From positions 1-44,677 of the forward strand of contig NW_003107180.1 of the NCBI RefSeq assembly GCF_000003605.2: a DNA stretch of 44,677 nt, read 5' to 3'. The stretch comes from Saccoglossus kowalevskii. Lineage: Eukaryota; Hemichordata; Enteropneusta; Harrimaniidae. Below, piece by piece: positions 20,101 to 31,257 of the stretch (positions within the stretch are counted from its first letter, which is position 1; each line of letters begins with the position of its first letter). The translations under genes and the position numbers were made by a program. The notes under the pieces were generated by a model, which saw only the letters and a program-made list of their open reading frames with translations, ran no database searches and had not been told where the DNA came from.

Positions 20101-20665
20101 GGGCTGTCTCGACTGGAACACTATTTGGCACAGAGTTCATGCCCCTCTTCTGGACATGAACATGAGGGACCTGTCTTGGAGAATAATCCATAATGCACTT
20201 ACCACCACCATTATGATGCATAGATGGGGATACGCCACCAGTCAAATGTGTCCTCGTCTCTCTTGTACTATGCCAGAGACAATACATCACATGTTTATTT
20301 CTTGCGATTTTTCGGCTTCCCTATGGTCTTGGGTGGAAAGCTTCATTTTTCGTCACTTTGGTCTCTTAAACGTCTGTACATCCAACCTCATCATCTACAG
20401 CTTAGCCGAACCCGTGCACACGTCATTTCCCAACAACTCCGCCCTTTACATCATTAACTTAGTTAAACTCCATATTTGGACGACCAGATGTAAAGCCGCC
20501 TTTGAAAACATCCACTTGTCATCTGAATCAGCCATTTTGAACATCAATGAAGACATCAAAAGACGACTCCAGACTGATCAACTGCGTTTCTCCAGAGCGA
20601 AATACGTCTCCCTGTGGCAACCACTCCACCTGACCAATCAACCCAGTTCTCCAACTTATTCATAA
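17156..20665 (+). CDS. ORF2, family A (A2): APE endonuclease / reverse transcriptase
   Basis: 1169-aa protein that would nick U5 DNA and copy the element RNA onto it (target-primed reverse transcription). The APE-like endonuclease spans about residues 11-246: NINGL (18-22), QE (46-47), GGDFN (148-152), SDH (234-236). RT: LDQQKAFD (612-619) with catalytic Asp, RGVRQGCP (668-675), YADD (715-718). After the thumb come FFWGG (854-858)..GGWGL and a C-terminal CX4CX7HX4C beginning at C1032. No RNase H domain is seen. Domain order and the FFWGG block fit the L1/Tx1 group, which includes the U2-targeting Keno and 5S-targeting Mutsu. The ATG at 17183 (giving MACLSILTIN) aligns with the family B start and may be the real one. 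All catalytic residues I can check are present. Confidence 0.93.
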   Translation: MLHTTLPLIMACLSILTININGLKEYNKRAQLFSDCRNNYDIVFIQEAHVSTLAEEQQWTCEWGGEAIWSIGANNSKGVGILFSPNSGISPTNIMKDGDGRVIACTVKVSGSPLTLVNIYGPNVPGRRSHFFNSLHEFCGSGFPIVLGGDFNCIESTNDKCGGSLSSRHSFVGSRQLCQLVSDFSMVDSWRKDHPTAQEFTWRDANNTTASRLDRFYVSICLNTETSISPCSLSDHEFMKLSISPFSSPHRGPGVWKCNTSLFQDPKITKDLEEHYNKWKTLQPAFNTMADWWDMIKHRMQLLLKSHSHRKAKAHKAALESLHQQLVLYTSKLNQGDRSKPTLDNYHEIKNKINKLKAKRLQGVKIRARVQKLDMDEKCSRYFFSREHRRGKEKLITAILNKHGTIHHSQDKISETLIDFYQTLYTAEPCLNTTEQEFFLSKISNKLSPNQQSTLEGPLTSAEVQQSLRCMQNHKTPGSDGLPKEFYSACWRFIGEDLTEVLNQELELGKLSSSQRHGTIILLNKPGDSSTPANENSHLSPQNKRPISLLNTDYKLISKSFCNRLKSVTSHLLSPYQTCGVPGRSIQENVQVIRDIVYLANERNFPCALVSLDQQKAFDRVEWPFLVKVLQRMNFGASFIQTIQTFYNDIHSSVLVNGFLSKAFPLSRGVRQGCPISPLLYTLYIEPFAAAVRQSPCIQGFNLPGAPSPSKLFQYADDNTAIITSSESLEALMSISERFGLASGSRLNKQKTKGMWAGSWKHRVDSPSGISFNNKRLKVNGIWISNEDMPSENWSVRHNKLRSMLTSWRSRRLTLAGKTTILNSLAIPLFYYIAPIFPCPTPILKQIQVDIFRFFWGGRKEKVRRDVIHLPLTKGGWGLVHLHSMANALLLKTVFSCFHDRPCCYFTKAYCASDLRCLLPNMWSNIGPHFPPEPPWYASIITLARTVHRMDNNIICNKATTKELYGLLLNQASIYPRVMELKGCLDWNTIWHRVHAPLLDMNMRDLSWRIIHNALTTTIMMHRWGYATSQMCPRLSCTMPETIHHMFISCDFSASLWSWVESFIFRHFGLLNVCTSNLIIYSLAEPVHTSFPNNSALYIINLVKLHIWTTRCKAAFENIHLSSESAILNINEDIKRRLQTDQLRFSRAKYVSLWQPLHLTNQPSSPTYS

Positions 20666-20779
20666 TGGCCCGTGCTCAGCATCACTACGGTTCATCGATT
20701 AGCGCAATCAATTCAAAGTTACACATCTCTGTTTCTGTTCCTTTTGGACTTTTCCATAGACATTCAGGCTACATAACAT

Positions 20780-20846
20780 CAGGCAGGAGGACTCGAAGTC
20801 TTATGTGGTGAGATCCAGCGAGGCTGGCCTGCCTAGGAGGGGCCTG
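20780..20846 (+). other. Structured 3' UTR element of family A (A2)
   Basis: Same fold as A1: outer stem GGCAGG (20782-20787) with CCTGCC (20828-20833), inner hairpin CCAGC-GAG-GCTGG (20815-20827), and alternative closing pair CAGGC/GCCTG. It lies about 60 nt before the element's 3' end. Confidence 0.7.
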
Positions 20847-20909
20847 TAATCTCATTTCGTCTTCTTGATGAATGATTGATTGATTGATTTAACCTCCTAA
20901 ATCAAAAAT

Positions 20910-20995
20910 CGCCTTTTACTAAAGATTTTCCGTGCAGAGGAACAACTAATGAGTCTATAATCAATTTTTTGATAGCCCCGCTCAATTGCGGGGTG
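20910..20995 (+). pseudogene. U5: U5 snRNA gene, 3' part, separated by A2
   Basis: Type II sequence with two changes absent from intact genes: an extra T in GATTTTCCG on the 3' side of the loop I stem, and GATAGCCCC for GATAACCCC before the terminal hairpin. Partner of 15429-15459. Confidence 0.92.
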
Positions 20996-21842
20996 ATAAA
21001 TAAACAAATATTAGAAATAATTGAATCGGCAACTTGAATATGTACGATATTCAGATGACCAAATCTTTCAGTATCCAAATTTCGACGATGGCTAGGGTCT
21101 ATCGGGCGGGTTTACAACTGACGGGCAGGTTTCATGACTGTCTAATCAGGCCCGGGTAAGCTTGGGCAAAATTGAACATCGCCGTTTTTTGTTTTTTGTT
21201 TTCATTTTTATTTCACAGATTACTCCCAATTGGCGGATCTTTGTGGCCGGGCACTGACCTTCTGTAGAAATTTACACCTTGGTTTGATAGCTCATCAAAT
21301 TCGCACGAGTTGCGCCCTCTAGCAGCGGATACAGGGATATGTTGAAGTAGCTGTCGACTGAAAGGACAAGTTATTAAAAAAATCATGAAGGTAAACTATT
21401 AATTACATTGTTGACTAGCAACAGTTTGTACTGACTGGCAGCTAAACTTTGAAGTGCTATATGCTAAAACAATGTTACAATCATACTGGAAATTATGCCG
21501 TAAAGAAATCTAAGATTAATTATAATATCCGAAATGACGAGACGGTTTTCGCTTTGAACAACATTGTTACAGTATCGTCGCTATAGAGCGCGACTTAAAC
21601 GTTTATTGGTCAGAAAGCAGGGGCAAATTATGTATTTCTCATATTCAAGGCAGCGTGTCTCATAATGTATTTTGTATAACATAATTATTTGTCTAGCCTT
21701 CAATAACAAACCACCTAAGTTTCTGTAAGAAATTACACATAGTACACAAAATCGGAAGATATTTGTTTTCCCACTTTACTCACCTTATCCGAAGTTGTGG
21801 TCACTGAAACGTATGTATTACACCACAACCATATGTCGAATT

Positions 21843-21961
21843 AACTCTGGTTTTTCTGCAGACCGCATAAATCTTTCGCCTTTTACTAAAGATTTCCGTG
21901 CAGAGGAACAACTAATGAGTCTATAATCAATTTTTTGATAACCCCGCTCAATTGCGGGGTG
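21843..21961 (+). ncRNA. U5: U5 snRNA gene, intact, type II
   Basis: Complete type II copy (A20, AATTTTTTGA Sm site, GGGGTG end). PSE at 21780. Confidence 0.94.
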
Positions 21962-22808
21962 ATAAATAAACAAATATTAGAAATAATTGAATCGGCAACT
22001 TGAATATGTACGATATTCAGATGACCAAATCTTTCAGTATCCAAATTTCGACGATGGCTAGGGTCTATCGGGCGGGTTTACAACTGACGGGCAGGTTTCA
22101 TGACTGTCTAATCAGGCCCGGGTAAGCTTGGGCAAAATTGAACATCGCCGTTTTTTGTTTTTTGTTTTCATTTTTATTTCACAGATTACTCCCAATTGGC
22201 GGATCTTTGTGGCCGGGCACTGACCTTCTGTAGAAATTTACACCTTGGTTTGATAGCTCATCAAATTCGCACGAGTTGCGCCCTCTACCAGCGGATACAG
22301 GGATATGTTGAAGTAGCTGTCGACTGAAAGGGCAAGTTATTAAAAAAATCATGAAGGTAAACTATTCATTACATTGTTGACTAGCAACAGTTTGTACTGA
22401 CTGGCAGCTAAACTTTGAAGTGCTATATGCTAAAACAATGTTACAATCATACTGGAAATTATGCCGTAAAGAAATCTAAGATTAATTATAATATCCGAAA
22501 TGACGAGACGGTTTTCGCTTTGAACAACATTGTTACAGTATCGTCGCTATAGAGCGCGACTTAAACGTTTATTGGTCAGAAAGCAGGGGCAAATTATGTA
22601 TTTCTCATATTCAAGGCAGCGTGTCTCATAATGTATTTTGTATAACATAATTATTTGTCTAGCCTTCAATAACAAACCACCTAAGTTTCTGTAAGAAATT
22701 ACACATAGTACACAAAATCGGAAGATATTTGTTTTCCCACTTTACTCACCTTATCCGAAGTTGTGGTCACTGAAACGTATGTATTACACCACAACCATAT
22801 GTCGAATT

Positions 22809-22927
22809 AACTCTGGCTTTTCTGCAGACCGCATAAATCTTTCGCCTTTTACTAAAGATTTCCGTGCAGAGGAACAACTAATGAGTCTATAATCAATTTT
22901 TTGATAACCCCGCTCAATTGCGGGGTG
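22809..22927 (+). ncRNA. U5: U5 snRNA gene, intact, type II with one change
   Basis: Complete type II copy with CTGGCTTTTC in place of CTGGTTTTTC in the 5' stem region. Loop I, Sm site and hairpin are unchanged. PSE at 22746. Confidence 0.93.
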
Positions 22928-23774
22928 ATAAATAAACAAATATTAGAAATAATTGAATCGGCAACTTGAATATGTACGATATTCAGATGACCAAATCTTT
23001 CAGTATCCAAATTTCGACGATGGCTAGGGTCTATCGGGCGGGTTTACAACTGACGGGCAGGTTTCATGACTGTCTAATCAGGCCCGGGTAAGCTTGGGCA
23101 AAATTGAACATCGCCGTTTTTTGTTTTTTGTTTTCATTTTTATTTCACAGATTACTCCCAATTGGCGGATCTTTGTGGCCGGGCACTGACCTTCTGTAGA
23201 AATTTACACCTTGGTTTGATAGCTCATCAAATTCGCACGAGTTGCGCCCTCTAGCAGCGGATACAGGGATATGTTGAAGTAGCTGTCGACTGAAAGGGCA
23301 AGTTATTAAAAAAATCATGAAGGTAAACTATTAATTACATTGTTGACTAGCAACAGTTTGTACTGACTGGCAGCTAAACTTTGAAGTGCTATATGCTAAA
23401 ACAATGTTACAATCATACTGGAAATTATGCCATAAAGAAATCTAAGATTAATTATAATATCCGAAATGACGAGACGGTTTTCGCTTTGAACAACATTGTT
23501 ACAGTATCGTCGCTATAGAGCGCGACTTAAACGTTTATTGGTCAGAAAGCAGGGGCAAATTATGTATTTCTCATATTCAAGGCAGCGTGTCTCATAATGT
23601 ATTTTGTATAACATAATTATTTGTCTAGCCTTCAATAACAAACCACCTAAGTTTCTGTAAGAAATTACACATAGTACACAAAATCGGAAGATATTTGTTT
23701 TCCCACTTTACTCACCTTATCCGAAGTTGTGGTCACTGAAACGTATGTATTACACCACAACCATATGTCGAATT

Positions 23775-23893
23775 AACTCTGGTTTTTCTGCAGACCGCAT
23801 AAATCTTTCGCCTTTTACTAAAGATTTCCGTGCAGAGGAACAACTAATGAGTCTATAATCAATTTTTTGATAACCCCGCTCAATTGCGGGGTG
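23775..23893 (+). ncRNA. U5: U5 snRNA gene, intact, type II
   Basis: Complete type II copy without changes. PSE at 23712. Confidence 0.94.
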
Positions 23894-24740
23894 ATAAATA
23901 AACAAATATTAGAAATAATTGAATCGGCAACTTGAATATGTACGATATTCAGATGACCAAATCTTTCAGTATCCAAATTTCGACGATGGCTAGGGTCTAT
24001 CGGGCGGGTTTACAACTGACGGGCAGGTTTCATGACTGTCTAATCAGGCCCGGGTAAGCTTGGGCAAAATTGAACATCGCCGTTTTTTGTTTTTTGTTTT
24101 CATTTTTATTTCACAGATTACTCCCAATTGGCGGATCTTTGTGGCCGGGCACTGACCTTCTGTAGAAATTTACACCTTGGTTTGATAGCTCATCAAATTC
24201 GCACGAGTTGCGCCCTCTACCAGCGGATACAGGGATATGTTGAAGTAGCTGTCGACTGAAAGGGCAAGTTATTAAAAAAATCATGAAGGTAAACTATTAA
24301 TTACATTGTTGACTAGCAACAGTTTGTACTGACTGGCAGCTAAACTTTGAAGTGCTATATGCTAAAACAATGTTACAATCATACTGGAAATTATGCCGTA
24401 AAGAAATCTAAGATTAATTATAATATCCGAAATGACGAGACGGTTTTCGCTTTGAACAACATTGTTACACTATCGTCGCTATAGAGCGCGACTTAAACGT
24501 TTATTGGTCAGAAAGCAGGGGCAAATTATGTATTTCTCATATTCAAGGCAGCGTGTCTCATAATGTATTTTGTATAACATAATTATTTGTCTAGCCTTCA
24601 AAAACAAACCACCTAAGTTTCTGTAAGAAATTACACATAGTACACAAAATCGAAAGATATTTGTTTTCCCACTTTACTCACCTTATCCGAAGTTGTGGTC
24701 ACTGAAACGTATGTATTACACCACAACCATATGTCGAATT

Positions 24741-24859
24741 AACTCTGGTTTTTCTGCAGGCCGCATAAATCTTTCGCCTTTTACTAAAGATTTCCGTGCA
24801 GAGGAACAACTGATGAGTCTATAATCAAATTTTTGATAACCCCGCTCAATTGCGGGGCG
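24741..24859 (+). ncRNA. U5: U5 snRNA gene, intact, type I
   Basis: Complete type I copy (G20, five-T Sm site) with one change, AACTGATGAG for AACTAATGAG. The upstream spacer is type II until about 24600, so a type switch lies within 24600-24650. PSE at 24678. Confidence 0.94.
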
Positions 24860-25711
24860 ATAAATAAACAAATATTAGAAATAATTGAATCGGCAACCTG
24901 AATATGTACGATATTCAGATGACCAAATCTTTCAGTATCCAAATTTCGACGATGGCCAGGCTCTATCGGGCGGGTTTACAACAGACGGGCAGGTTTCATG
25001 ACTGTCTAATCAGGCCCGGGTATGCTTGGGCAAAATTCAACATCGCCGTTTTTTGTTTGTTTGTTTTTTTTCATTTTAATTTCACAGATTACTTCCAATT
25101 GGCGGATCTTTGTGGCCGGGCACTGACCTTCTGTAGAAATTTACACTTTGGTTTGATAGCTCATCAAATTCGCACGAGTTGCGCCCTCTACCAGCGGATA
25201 CAGGGATATGTTGAAGTAGCTGTCGACTGAAAGGGCAAGTTATTAAAAAAATCATGAAGGTAAACTATTAATTACATTGTTGACTATCAACAGTTTGTAC
25301 TGACTGGCAGCTAAACTTTGAAGTGCTATATGCTAAAACAATGTTACAATCATACTGGACATTATGCCGAAAAGAAATCTAAGATTAATTATAATATCCG
25401 AAATGACGAGACGGTTTTCACTTTGAACAACATTGTTACAGTATCGTCGCTATAGAGCGCGACTTAAACGTTTATTGGTCAGAAAGCAGGGGCAAATTAT
25501 GTATTTCTCATATTCAAGGCAGCGTTCCTCATAATGTATTTTGTATAACATAATTATTTGTCTAGCCTTTAATAACAAACCACCTAAGTTTCTGTAAGAA
25601 ATTACACATAGTACACAAAATCGAAAGATATTTGTTTTCCCACTTTACTCACCTTATCCGAAGTTGTGGTCACTGAAACGTATGTATTACACCACAACCA
25701 TATGTCGAATT

Positions 25712-25830
25712 AACTCTGGTTTTTCTGCAGGCCGCATAAATCTTTCGCCTTTTACTAAAGATTTCCGTGCAGAGGAACAACTAATGAGTCTATAATCAAA
25801 TTTTTGATAACCCCGCTCAATTGCGGGGCG
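25712..25830 (+). ncRNA. U5: U5 snRNA gene, intact, type I
   Basis: Complete type I copy without changes. PSE at 25649. The following spacer is truncated at 26158. Confidence 0.95.
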
Positions 25831-26156
25831 ATAAATAAACAAATATTAGAAATAATTGAATCGGCAACCTGAATATGTACGATATTCAGATGACCAAATC
25901 TTTCAGTATCCAAATTTCGACGATGGCCAGGCTCTATCGGGCGGGTTTACAACAGACGGGCAGGTTTCATGACTGTCTAATCAGGCCCGGGTATGCTTGG
26001 GCAAAATTCAACATCGCCGTTTTTTGTTTGTTTGTTTTTTTCATTTTTATTTCACAGATTACTTCCAATTGGCGGATCTTTGTGGCCGGGCACTGACCTT
26101 CTGTAGAAATTTACACTTTGGTTTGATAGCTCATCAAATTCGCACGAGTTGCGCCC

Positions 26157-27392
26157 TCAGCAGACTGTTCTTCATCTTCATATGAAGAATCCACTATCGT
26201 CACCGCCTCATACGTGGGCAATGATCTAGATGACTCATACATGCAACATGCTTTATCTAGATTTGGAAAGGTTCTTGCTGCACGAAAATGCGTCTACTCT
26301 GAGTTTCCTACTTGCTTTAATGGAATTCGTCAATATAAAGTTAAATTGGGGGGAAATATTCCTCCCCGTCTACGGATCTGTAACAGAAATGTTTGGATTT
26401 CTTATCCCGGTCAGCCTAAAATCTGTGCCCGCTGTCACGGAGTTGATCACTTTGCTAAAGAATGCAAAGAAATAGTTTGCTTTCGCTGTCTTGGAGTTGG
26501 CCACTCTATTGACAACTGTACCAATGACATAAAGTGTACTGTGTGCCATGAAAACGGGCACAACTTCCGCCAATGTAAAGTCTCTTTTGCGAACAAAGCC
26601 AGTGTTCTGAACAAGTGGTCCACAGCACCACAAGCAAGCCGGACATCTGATCCTGCTCCTGACAAACCTGTCCATGATACCTCTCCAGCTGATTCGGCTG
26701 ATATCACTGACCCTGTAATCTCACCTGCCTGTCCGGTTCAATCTGATATGAATTACGATTCTCCTCCGATCTTGCGTATTTCTAAACATGATTCTGCGAA
26801 AACTACTTCTGGTCCAGGCGCCATCTCTTCTTCACCCGCCAGTGTATCACCATCTGAAACTGTTGGTAGTGAACCCGAAGACATTTCTGATATGGTGGCT
26901 GAAGCTCCTATTCTTCCCCATCTTGCTAGCGGAAAACGCCCAGCAGAAGATGACTATGTTCCCTCCACTGAAGATCACAAACGAACTAGGGTCCCTGGCT
27001 TTTCACACGATGTCACTATTGTTTCTGATTGCGAGAGCTTCACCAGTGCTGACGAACAAAGTCTAAACACACCGAATGTGAATACTGAAACTAAGGCTGC
27101 CTTGTCGAGGACAAGCGATTCTCGCCTCCACAAACTGAACCAGGTGGAAGTTACATGTCACCGAGTGTCTGATGCGGACTGCAATAGCGAATTTACTGGA
27201 TGGCCTGCCCTGGTTTCTCATCTCCAAGCTCACCACTCTTTTCTGGACACGGTGCAACTGCTCTGCCCTGTCGAAGCATGTGAAGCGGTGTCTGTCACGC
27301 CATCCGAGTGGCTCGTCCACTGTTGCGAAGCCCACCCACAATGGGTTCTGAACAAAGAATCCAGCTATTTTGATGATTATTTTACGAAATAA
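26157..27392 (+). pseudogene. ORF1, family B (B1), N-terminally truncated
   Basis: The open frame begins at the junction (GCC TCA GCA GAC matches B2 codons) and runs to TAA at 27392. It keeps the three CCHC knuckles (ICARCHGVDHFAKEC, VCFRCLGVGHSIDNC, KCTVCHENGHNFRQC), the Ser/Pro-rich linker and both C-terminal CCHH fingers. The first 73 or so residues and the start codon are missing. The GTG at 26214 is not a plausible start. Confidence 0.88.
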
Positions 27393-27412
27393 AGGTTCTT
27401 CTCACCAAAAAT

Positions 27413-30400
27413 ATGTCTGTCTCTATTATTTCAATAAACATAAATGGTTTAAAAGATTATATGAAAAGGTCTCTTTTTTTCAAATACTGTCATGAATCTA
27501 ACTTTGATATCATCCTTGTCCAGGAGGCACATGTCTGTTCTCTTGAGGAAGGAAAGCAGTGGGAGAGAGAATGGGGTGGTAGTGCGATATGGAGTCTCGG
27601 CTCGAACAACAGCAGAGGTGTGGGGATCCTCCTTTCACCGAAATGTAATGTTTCATTTGACAACGCGGTTTCTGATGATAGTGGCAGAGTGGTATCAAGT
27701 GTTGTGAAGTGGAACACAAACCTTTTTAAAGTTATTTCTGTGTATGCTCCTAATATGCCTTCTCAGAGGAAAAAATTCCTTGACTCGCTTCATCAATTTC
27801 TTGGAGGTAACTACCCCCTGATTCTTGGTGGGGACTTTAATTGTATTGAGAGTAGTATGGACAAGTTGGGAGGTTCTCTAACATGCTCCCATTCTTATGT
27901 AGGGGGCTTAGAGTTGGGAAATCTTTGCTCTGAACTTAGTCTTGTGGATGTTTGGCGAAAGCATCATTCTTCTGCATCACAATTCACCTGGCGCAACAAG
28001 AACAACTCTGTTTCATCTAGGATTGACCGATTTTATGTATCTTCATCCCTGAATGTATCTTCTGCGACTATTTCTGCTTTTCACTCTTTCTGATCATGAT
28101 GCTGTATGTATTCTGCTTAAAGCCTTTAATTCCCCTGCTCGGGGACCTGGAGTATGGAAATGTAACGTCTCACTCCTCCAGGATCCAGAGATTATAAGAT
28201 CCATCGAAGACAACTATGAAAGATGGAAGACTCTGAAGCCAGCCTTTGATAACATCAGTGAATGGTGGGATATGGTTAAAGACCGTTGTAAATCTTGTCT
28301 CATTTCATATGCTTGTCAAAAATCTCATGCAAGAAAGGTCAAACTTAAATATCTTAATGATGAGCTTCAGCATCTGACGTCCAAGCTGAATCAGGGGGAC
28401 CGGTCCCAATCCAGCCTTGAGCAGTATTCTTCTGTAAGGGATCAAATCAACTCCCTGAATATGTCTAATCTCGAAGGCGCCAAAATCCGTGCGCGGGTTC
28501 AGAATCTTGATGAAAATGAGAAGTGCTCTCGTTATTTTCTTGGTCGTGAACGCTGTCGCGGAAAAAGGAAAGTAATTTCTGCCATCAGAGACACGAATGG
28601 AGACATTCACCATTCTCAGAAAAATATTTTGAATACAATTCACAACTTCTATGCATCTCTGTTCACTTCTAAATCATCACTTGACGAAGAAGATCAGGAT
28701 TTTTTTCTTTCACAGGTGACTCACAGTCTTTCAAGTAGCCAGCGTGATTCTTTGGAATCACCTCTGAAAACTTCTGAAATTGAACATGCCCTTAGGGGCA
28801 TGGAGAACAACAAAACACCCGGAAGGGATGGTTTGCCAAAGGAATTTTATATTCATTGCTGGCACTTTCTGAAATATGATCTGACTGACGTCATCAATGA
28901 AGAGCTTTCTTCCGGTCATCTTTCTTCATCTCAAAAGAAAGGCGTCATCACCCTTATCAATAAGGATATTGATGTCACCAAACCTGGCAATGAAAACTCT
29001 CACCTCGATCCAAAGAACAAACGTCCTATATCGCTTTTGAATGTGGACTACAAGCTGATCTCCAAATCTCTCTGTAACCGCCTGAAACCTGTCATCTCTA
29101 GTCTGTTATCTCCCTTTCAAACATGTGGTGTCTCTGGAAGATCGATCCAAGAAAACATTCAAATCATCCGTGATATTGTGTTTCATGCTAATGATCGTAA
29201 TATGTCAGGTCTGCTTATCTCATTGGACCAACAGAAAGCCTTTGACCAGGTGGAATGGAGTTTTCTGCACAAAGTTCTTTTTCGTATGAATTTTGGTCCC
29301 CAATTCAGTCACTTCATATCATGTCTGTATAATGGTATCACCAGCTCTGTTCTGGTTAATGGTCATTTGTCACCCCCCATCATGTTATCTAGAGGAGTTC
29401 GCCAAGGATGCCCTCTTTCTCCCCTGCTTTATGTGCTTTTCATCGAGCCATTTGCAGCCGCTGTGAGGAACTGCCAAAAGATCAAGGGCTTTTACCTTCC
29501 TGGATCAACTGATGAGTGTAAGCTCGTGCAGTATGCTGATGATAATACAGCCTCACTATCGGACCTGTCATCTCTCAACCACCTTATCATGTTGTCTGAT
29601 AGATTTTCTAAAGCCTCGGGCTCTTGTCTGAATAAATCTAAGTGCAAAGGTCTGTGGCTTGGCAGGTGGAAGCACCGTAGTGACTCGCCTTGCCAATTCA
29701 CCTTTAACAGCAATAAACTAAAAGTTAACGGTGTCTGGATTTCAAATTCTGATATGTCTGCTTTGAATTGGTATGATCGGCAAATCAAACTGAAGCATGT
29801 GCTAAATTCTTGGAAATCAAGAAATCTCACTTATGCCGGTAAGACAACTCTTCTGAACTCTGTTGCTTTGCCACTCTTTTTCTATATTGCTCCTCTCTTC
29901 CCCTGCCCCCTTCCAATTAGGAAGTCAATCATGGCCGATATCCTTGGGTTTTTTTGGGGAGGACGCAAAGAACACGTCCGAAGAGATGTGATCTGCTTAC
30001 CGAAGGAAAAGGGTGGTTGGGGCCTATCACATCTGCCCTCAAAAGCTATGTCACTTCTTCTGAAAAGCATAAAAATCTCTTTTCAGACTAAACCTTGCAA
30101 CCTTTATTTCACAGCATACTGTGCCTCTGAACTCAGACGCTATCTTCCTCACCTTTGGTCTAATTCTAGTCCTCACTTTGAATCGTGCCCAGTTTGGTAC
30201 AAAACAACAACTGAATTGGTTAAACAGATCATGAGGAAAAGCCCAAGCATCAACTGGGAGACATCATCAACTAGAGAATTGTCCGATCACCTCTCCAGAA
30301 ATACGGTAATCTACCCAAAGGTCGTGGGAGAAAACCCGAACCTTGACTGGCCTTTGATTTGGCATCGTATGCACTCGTGTATTCTGGAAAACAATATGAT

Positions 30401-30902
30401 CTGTCTGTCCTGGAAAATTGTTCACCGTGCTGTCGTTACAACATCAGTAATGCACAAATGGGGATATGTTTCATGTTCCAAATGCCCACGTGCGACCTGT
30501 ACTTCCCCTGAAACTATGATTCACATGTTCATCACCTGCCACCTTGCCGCTTTCTTGTGGTCTTGGCTGGATAATTTGTTCTTTAAATGGTTCAATATTA
30601 TATCTGCTTGTGATCTGAACTTAATTTTCTATAGCATATCTGATGCGTCACCTTCATCCTTTCCATCGAGTACAGCACTCTATTTGATTAACATCGTCAA
30701 ATTGCACATCTGGAAGTCTCGATGCAAATCGGCATTTGAAAATATTCATCTTTCTCAGGACCAACTATTGCAACAAGTAAAGATCTCTATTAAAACACGT
30801 TTGAAAACTGATTTTCACCGTTTGGCAAGACCAGATTTCTTCTTCAGATGGGGTCCTGTCGTCCAAAAAACACAGACTGGGTATGCCGCCATTTTGTCAT
30901 GA
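27413..30902 (+). pseudogene. ORF2, family B (B1): endonuclease/reverse transcriptase, one frameshift
   Basis: Would encode about 1162 aa. It starts at the ATG giving MSVSIISININGLK, 20 nt after the ORF1 stop and in a different frame from ORF1. EN motifs QEAH and GGDFN precede a single extra T (GCTTTTCAC at 28076-28084, GCTTTCAC in B2 and B3) just before the SDH motif; the frame then runs open to 30902. RT motifs LDQQKAFDQV, RGVRQGCP and YADD, the FFWGG block and the C-terminal CCHC are intact. The homopolymer shift could be real or a consensus error. Confidence 0.88.
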
Positions 30903-31012
30903 ATTTGTCTTGTAACCACTATTCTATGCCTGATCTATTCAACTTTTCGAGTTAACTTTTCTCGATACATCCCTCCAAGTACAACACATTTGTTCCCTAA
31001 ATATTTATTTTC

Positions 31013-31094
31013 AGCAGGAGTTTTACAGTAGGGAGGATCGTACCCTCTTGTGGCGAGAACTGGTGAGACCAGCCTGCTAGTAGGAGGCTCCTGC
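31013..31094 (+). other. Structured 3' UTR element of family B (B1)
   Basis: Same as at 1159-1240: AGCAGG (31013-31018) pairs with CCTGCT (31073-31078), inner hairpin CTGGT-GAG-ACCAG (31060-31072), alternative GCAGGAG/CTCCTGC pairing. Confidence 0.65.
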
Positions 31095-31172
31095 AGTTCA
31101 TTTGTATATGTTTGATCCTCTGCACATCTGTTTCAAGATAAGTTAAATTGATTTTTCCTACAAACTAAAAAT

Positions 31173-31257
31173 CGCCTTTTACTAAAGATTTCCGTGCAGA
31201 GGAACAACTAATGAGTCTATAATCAAATTTTTGATAACCCCGCTCAATTGCGGGGCG
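31173..31257 (+). pseudogene. U5: U5 snRNA gene, 3' part, separated by B1
   Basis: Unchanged type I 3' part from loop I to the terminal hairpin. Its 5' part has been lost with the B1 5' deletion. Confidence 0.92.

Larger units (their letters stand above)
15460..20909 (+). mobile_element. Family A U5-targeted LINE (copy A2), full length, both ORFs open
   Basis: 5.45-kb non-LTR retrotransposon, the most complete copy here. Order: 5' UTR (15460-15769, with the same repeat and hairpin as A1), ORF1, ORF2 of 1169 codons, and a 3' UTR with the covarying fold at 20780-20846 and a short GATT-repeat tail. It is inserted at the same U5 position as A1 and the family B copies, in the same orientation. 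Near-identity to A1 points to recent activity. The only visible defect is a C to R change in ORF1 knuckle 3. Confidence 0.94.
20910..26158 (+). repeat. Tandem U5 gene array, five units plus a partial one between A2 and B1
   Basis: 5,249 bp. Units from 20910 to about 24620 are type II; the remainder is type I. The last unit stops mid-spacer at 26158, where it joins the interior of ORF1 of B1 at CCTC, a 4-bp microhomology. About 554 bp of spacer, promoter and U5 5' end are missing there. Spacers contain no supportable gene. Confidence 0.92.
26155..31172 (+). mobile_element. Family B U5-targeted LINE (copy B1), 5'-truncated
   Basis: 5.0-kb family B element with a normal 3' end: CTAAAAAT, then U5 CGCCTTTTAC at 31173. 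The 5' end is abnormal. It starts inside ORF1 and joins U5 spacer at a shared CCTC (26155-26158). Relative to B2 it lacks the 5' UTR and the start of ORF1 (about 415 bp), and the adjoining unit lacks about 554 bp including PSE and U5 5' half. The copy has no promoter or ORF1 start, and ORF2 carries a frameshift. Confidence 0.92.

Noticed and set aside
28053-28090. Separate gene starting at 28053 (MYLLRLFLLF)
   Set aside because: The ATG is out of frame within ORF2 of B1; it joins the true frame only because of the extra T at 28078-28081.
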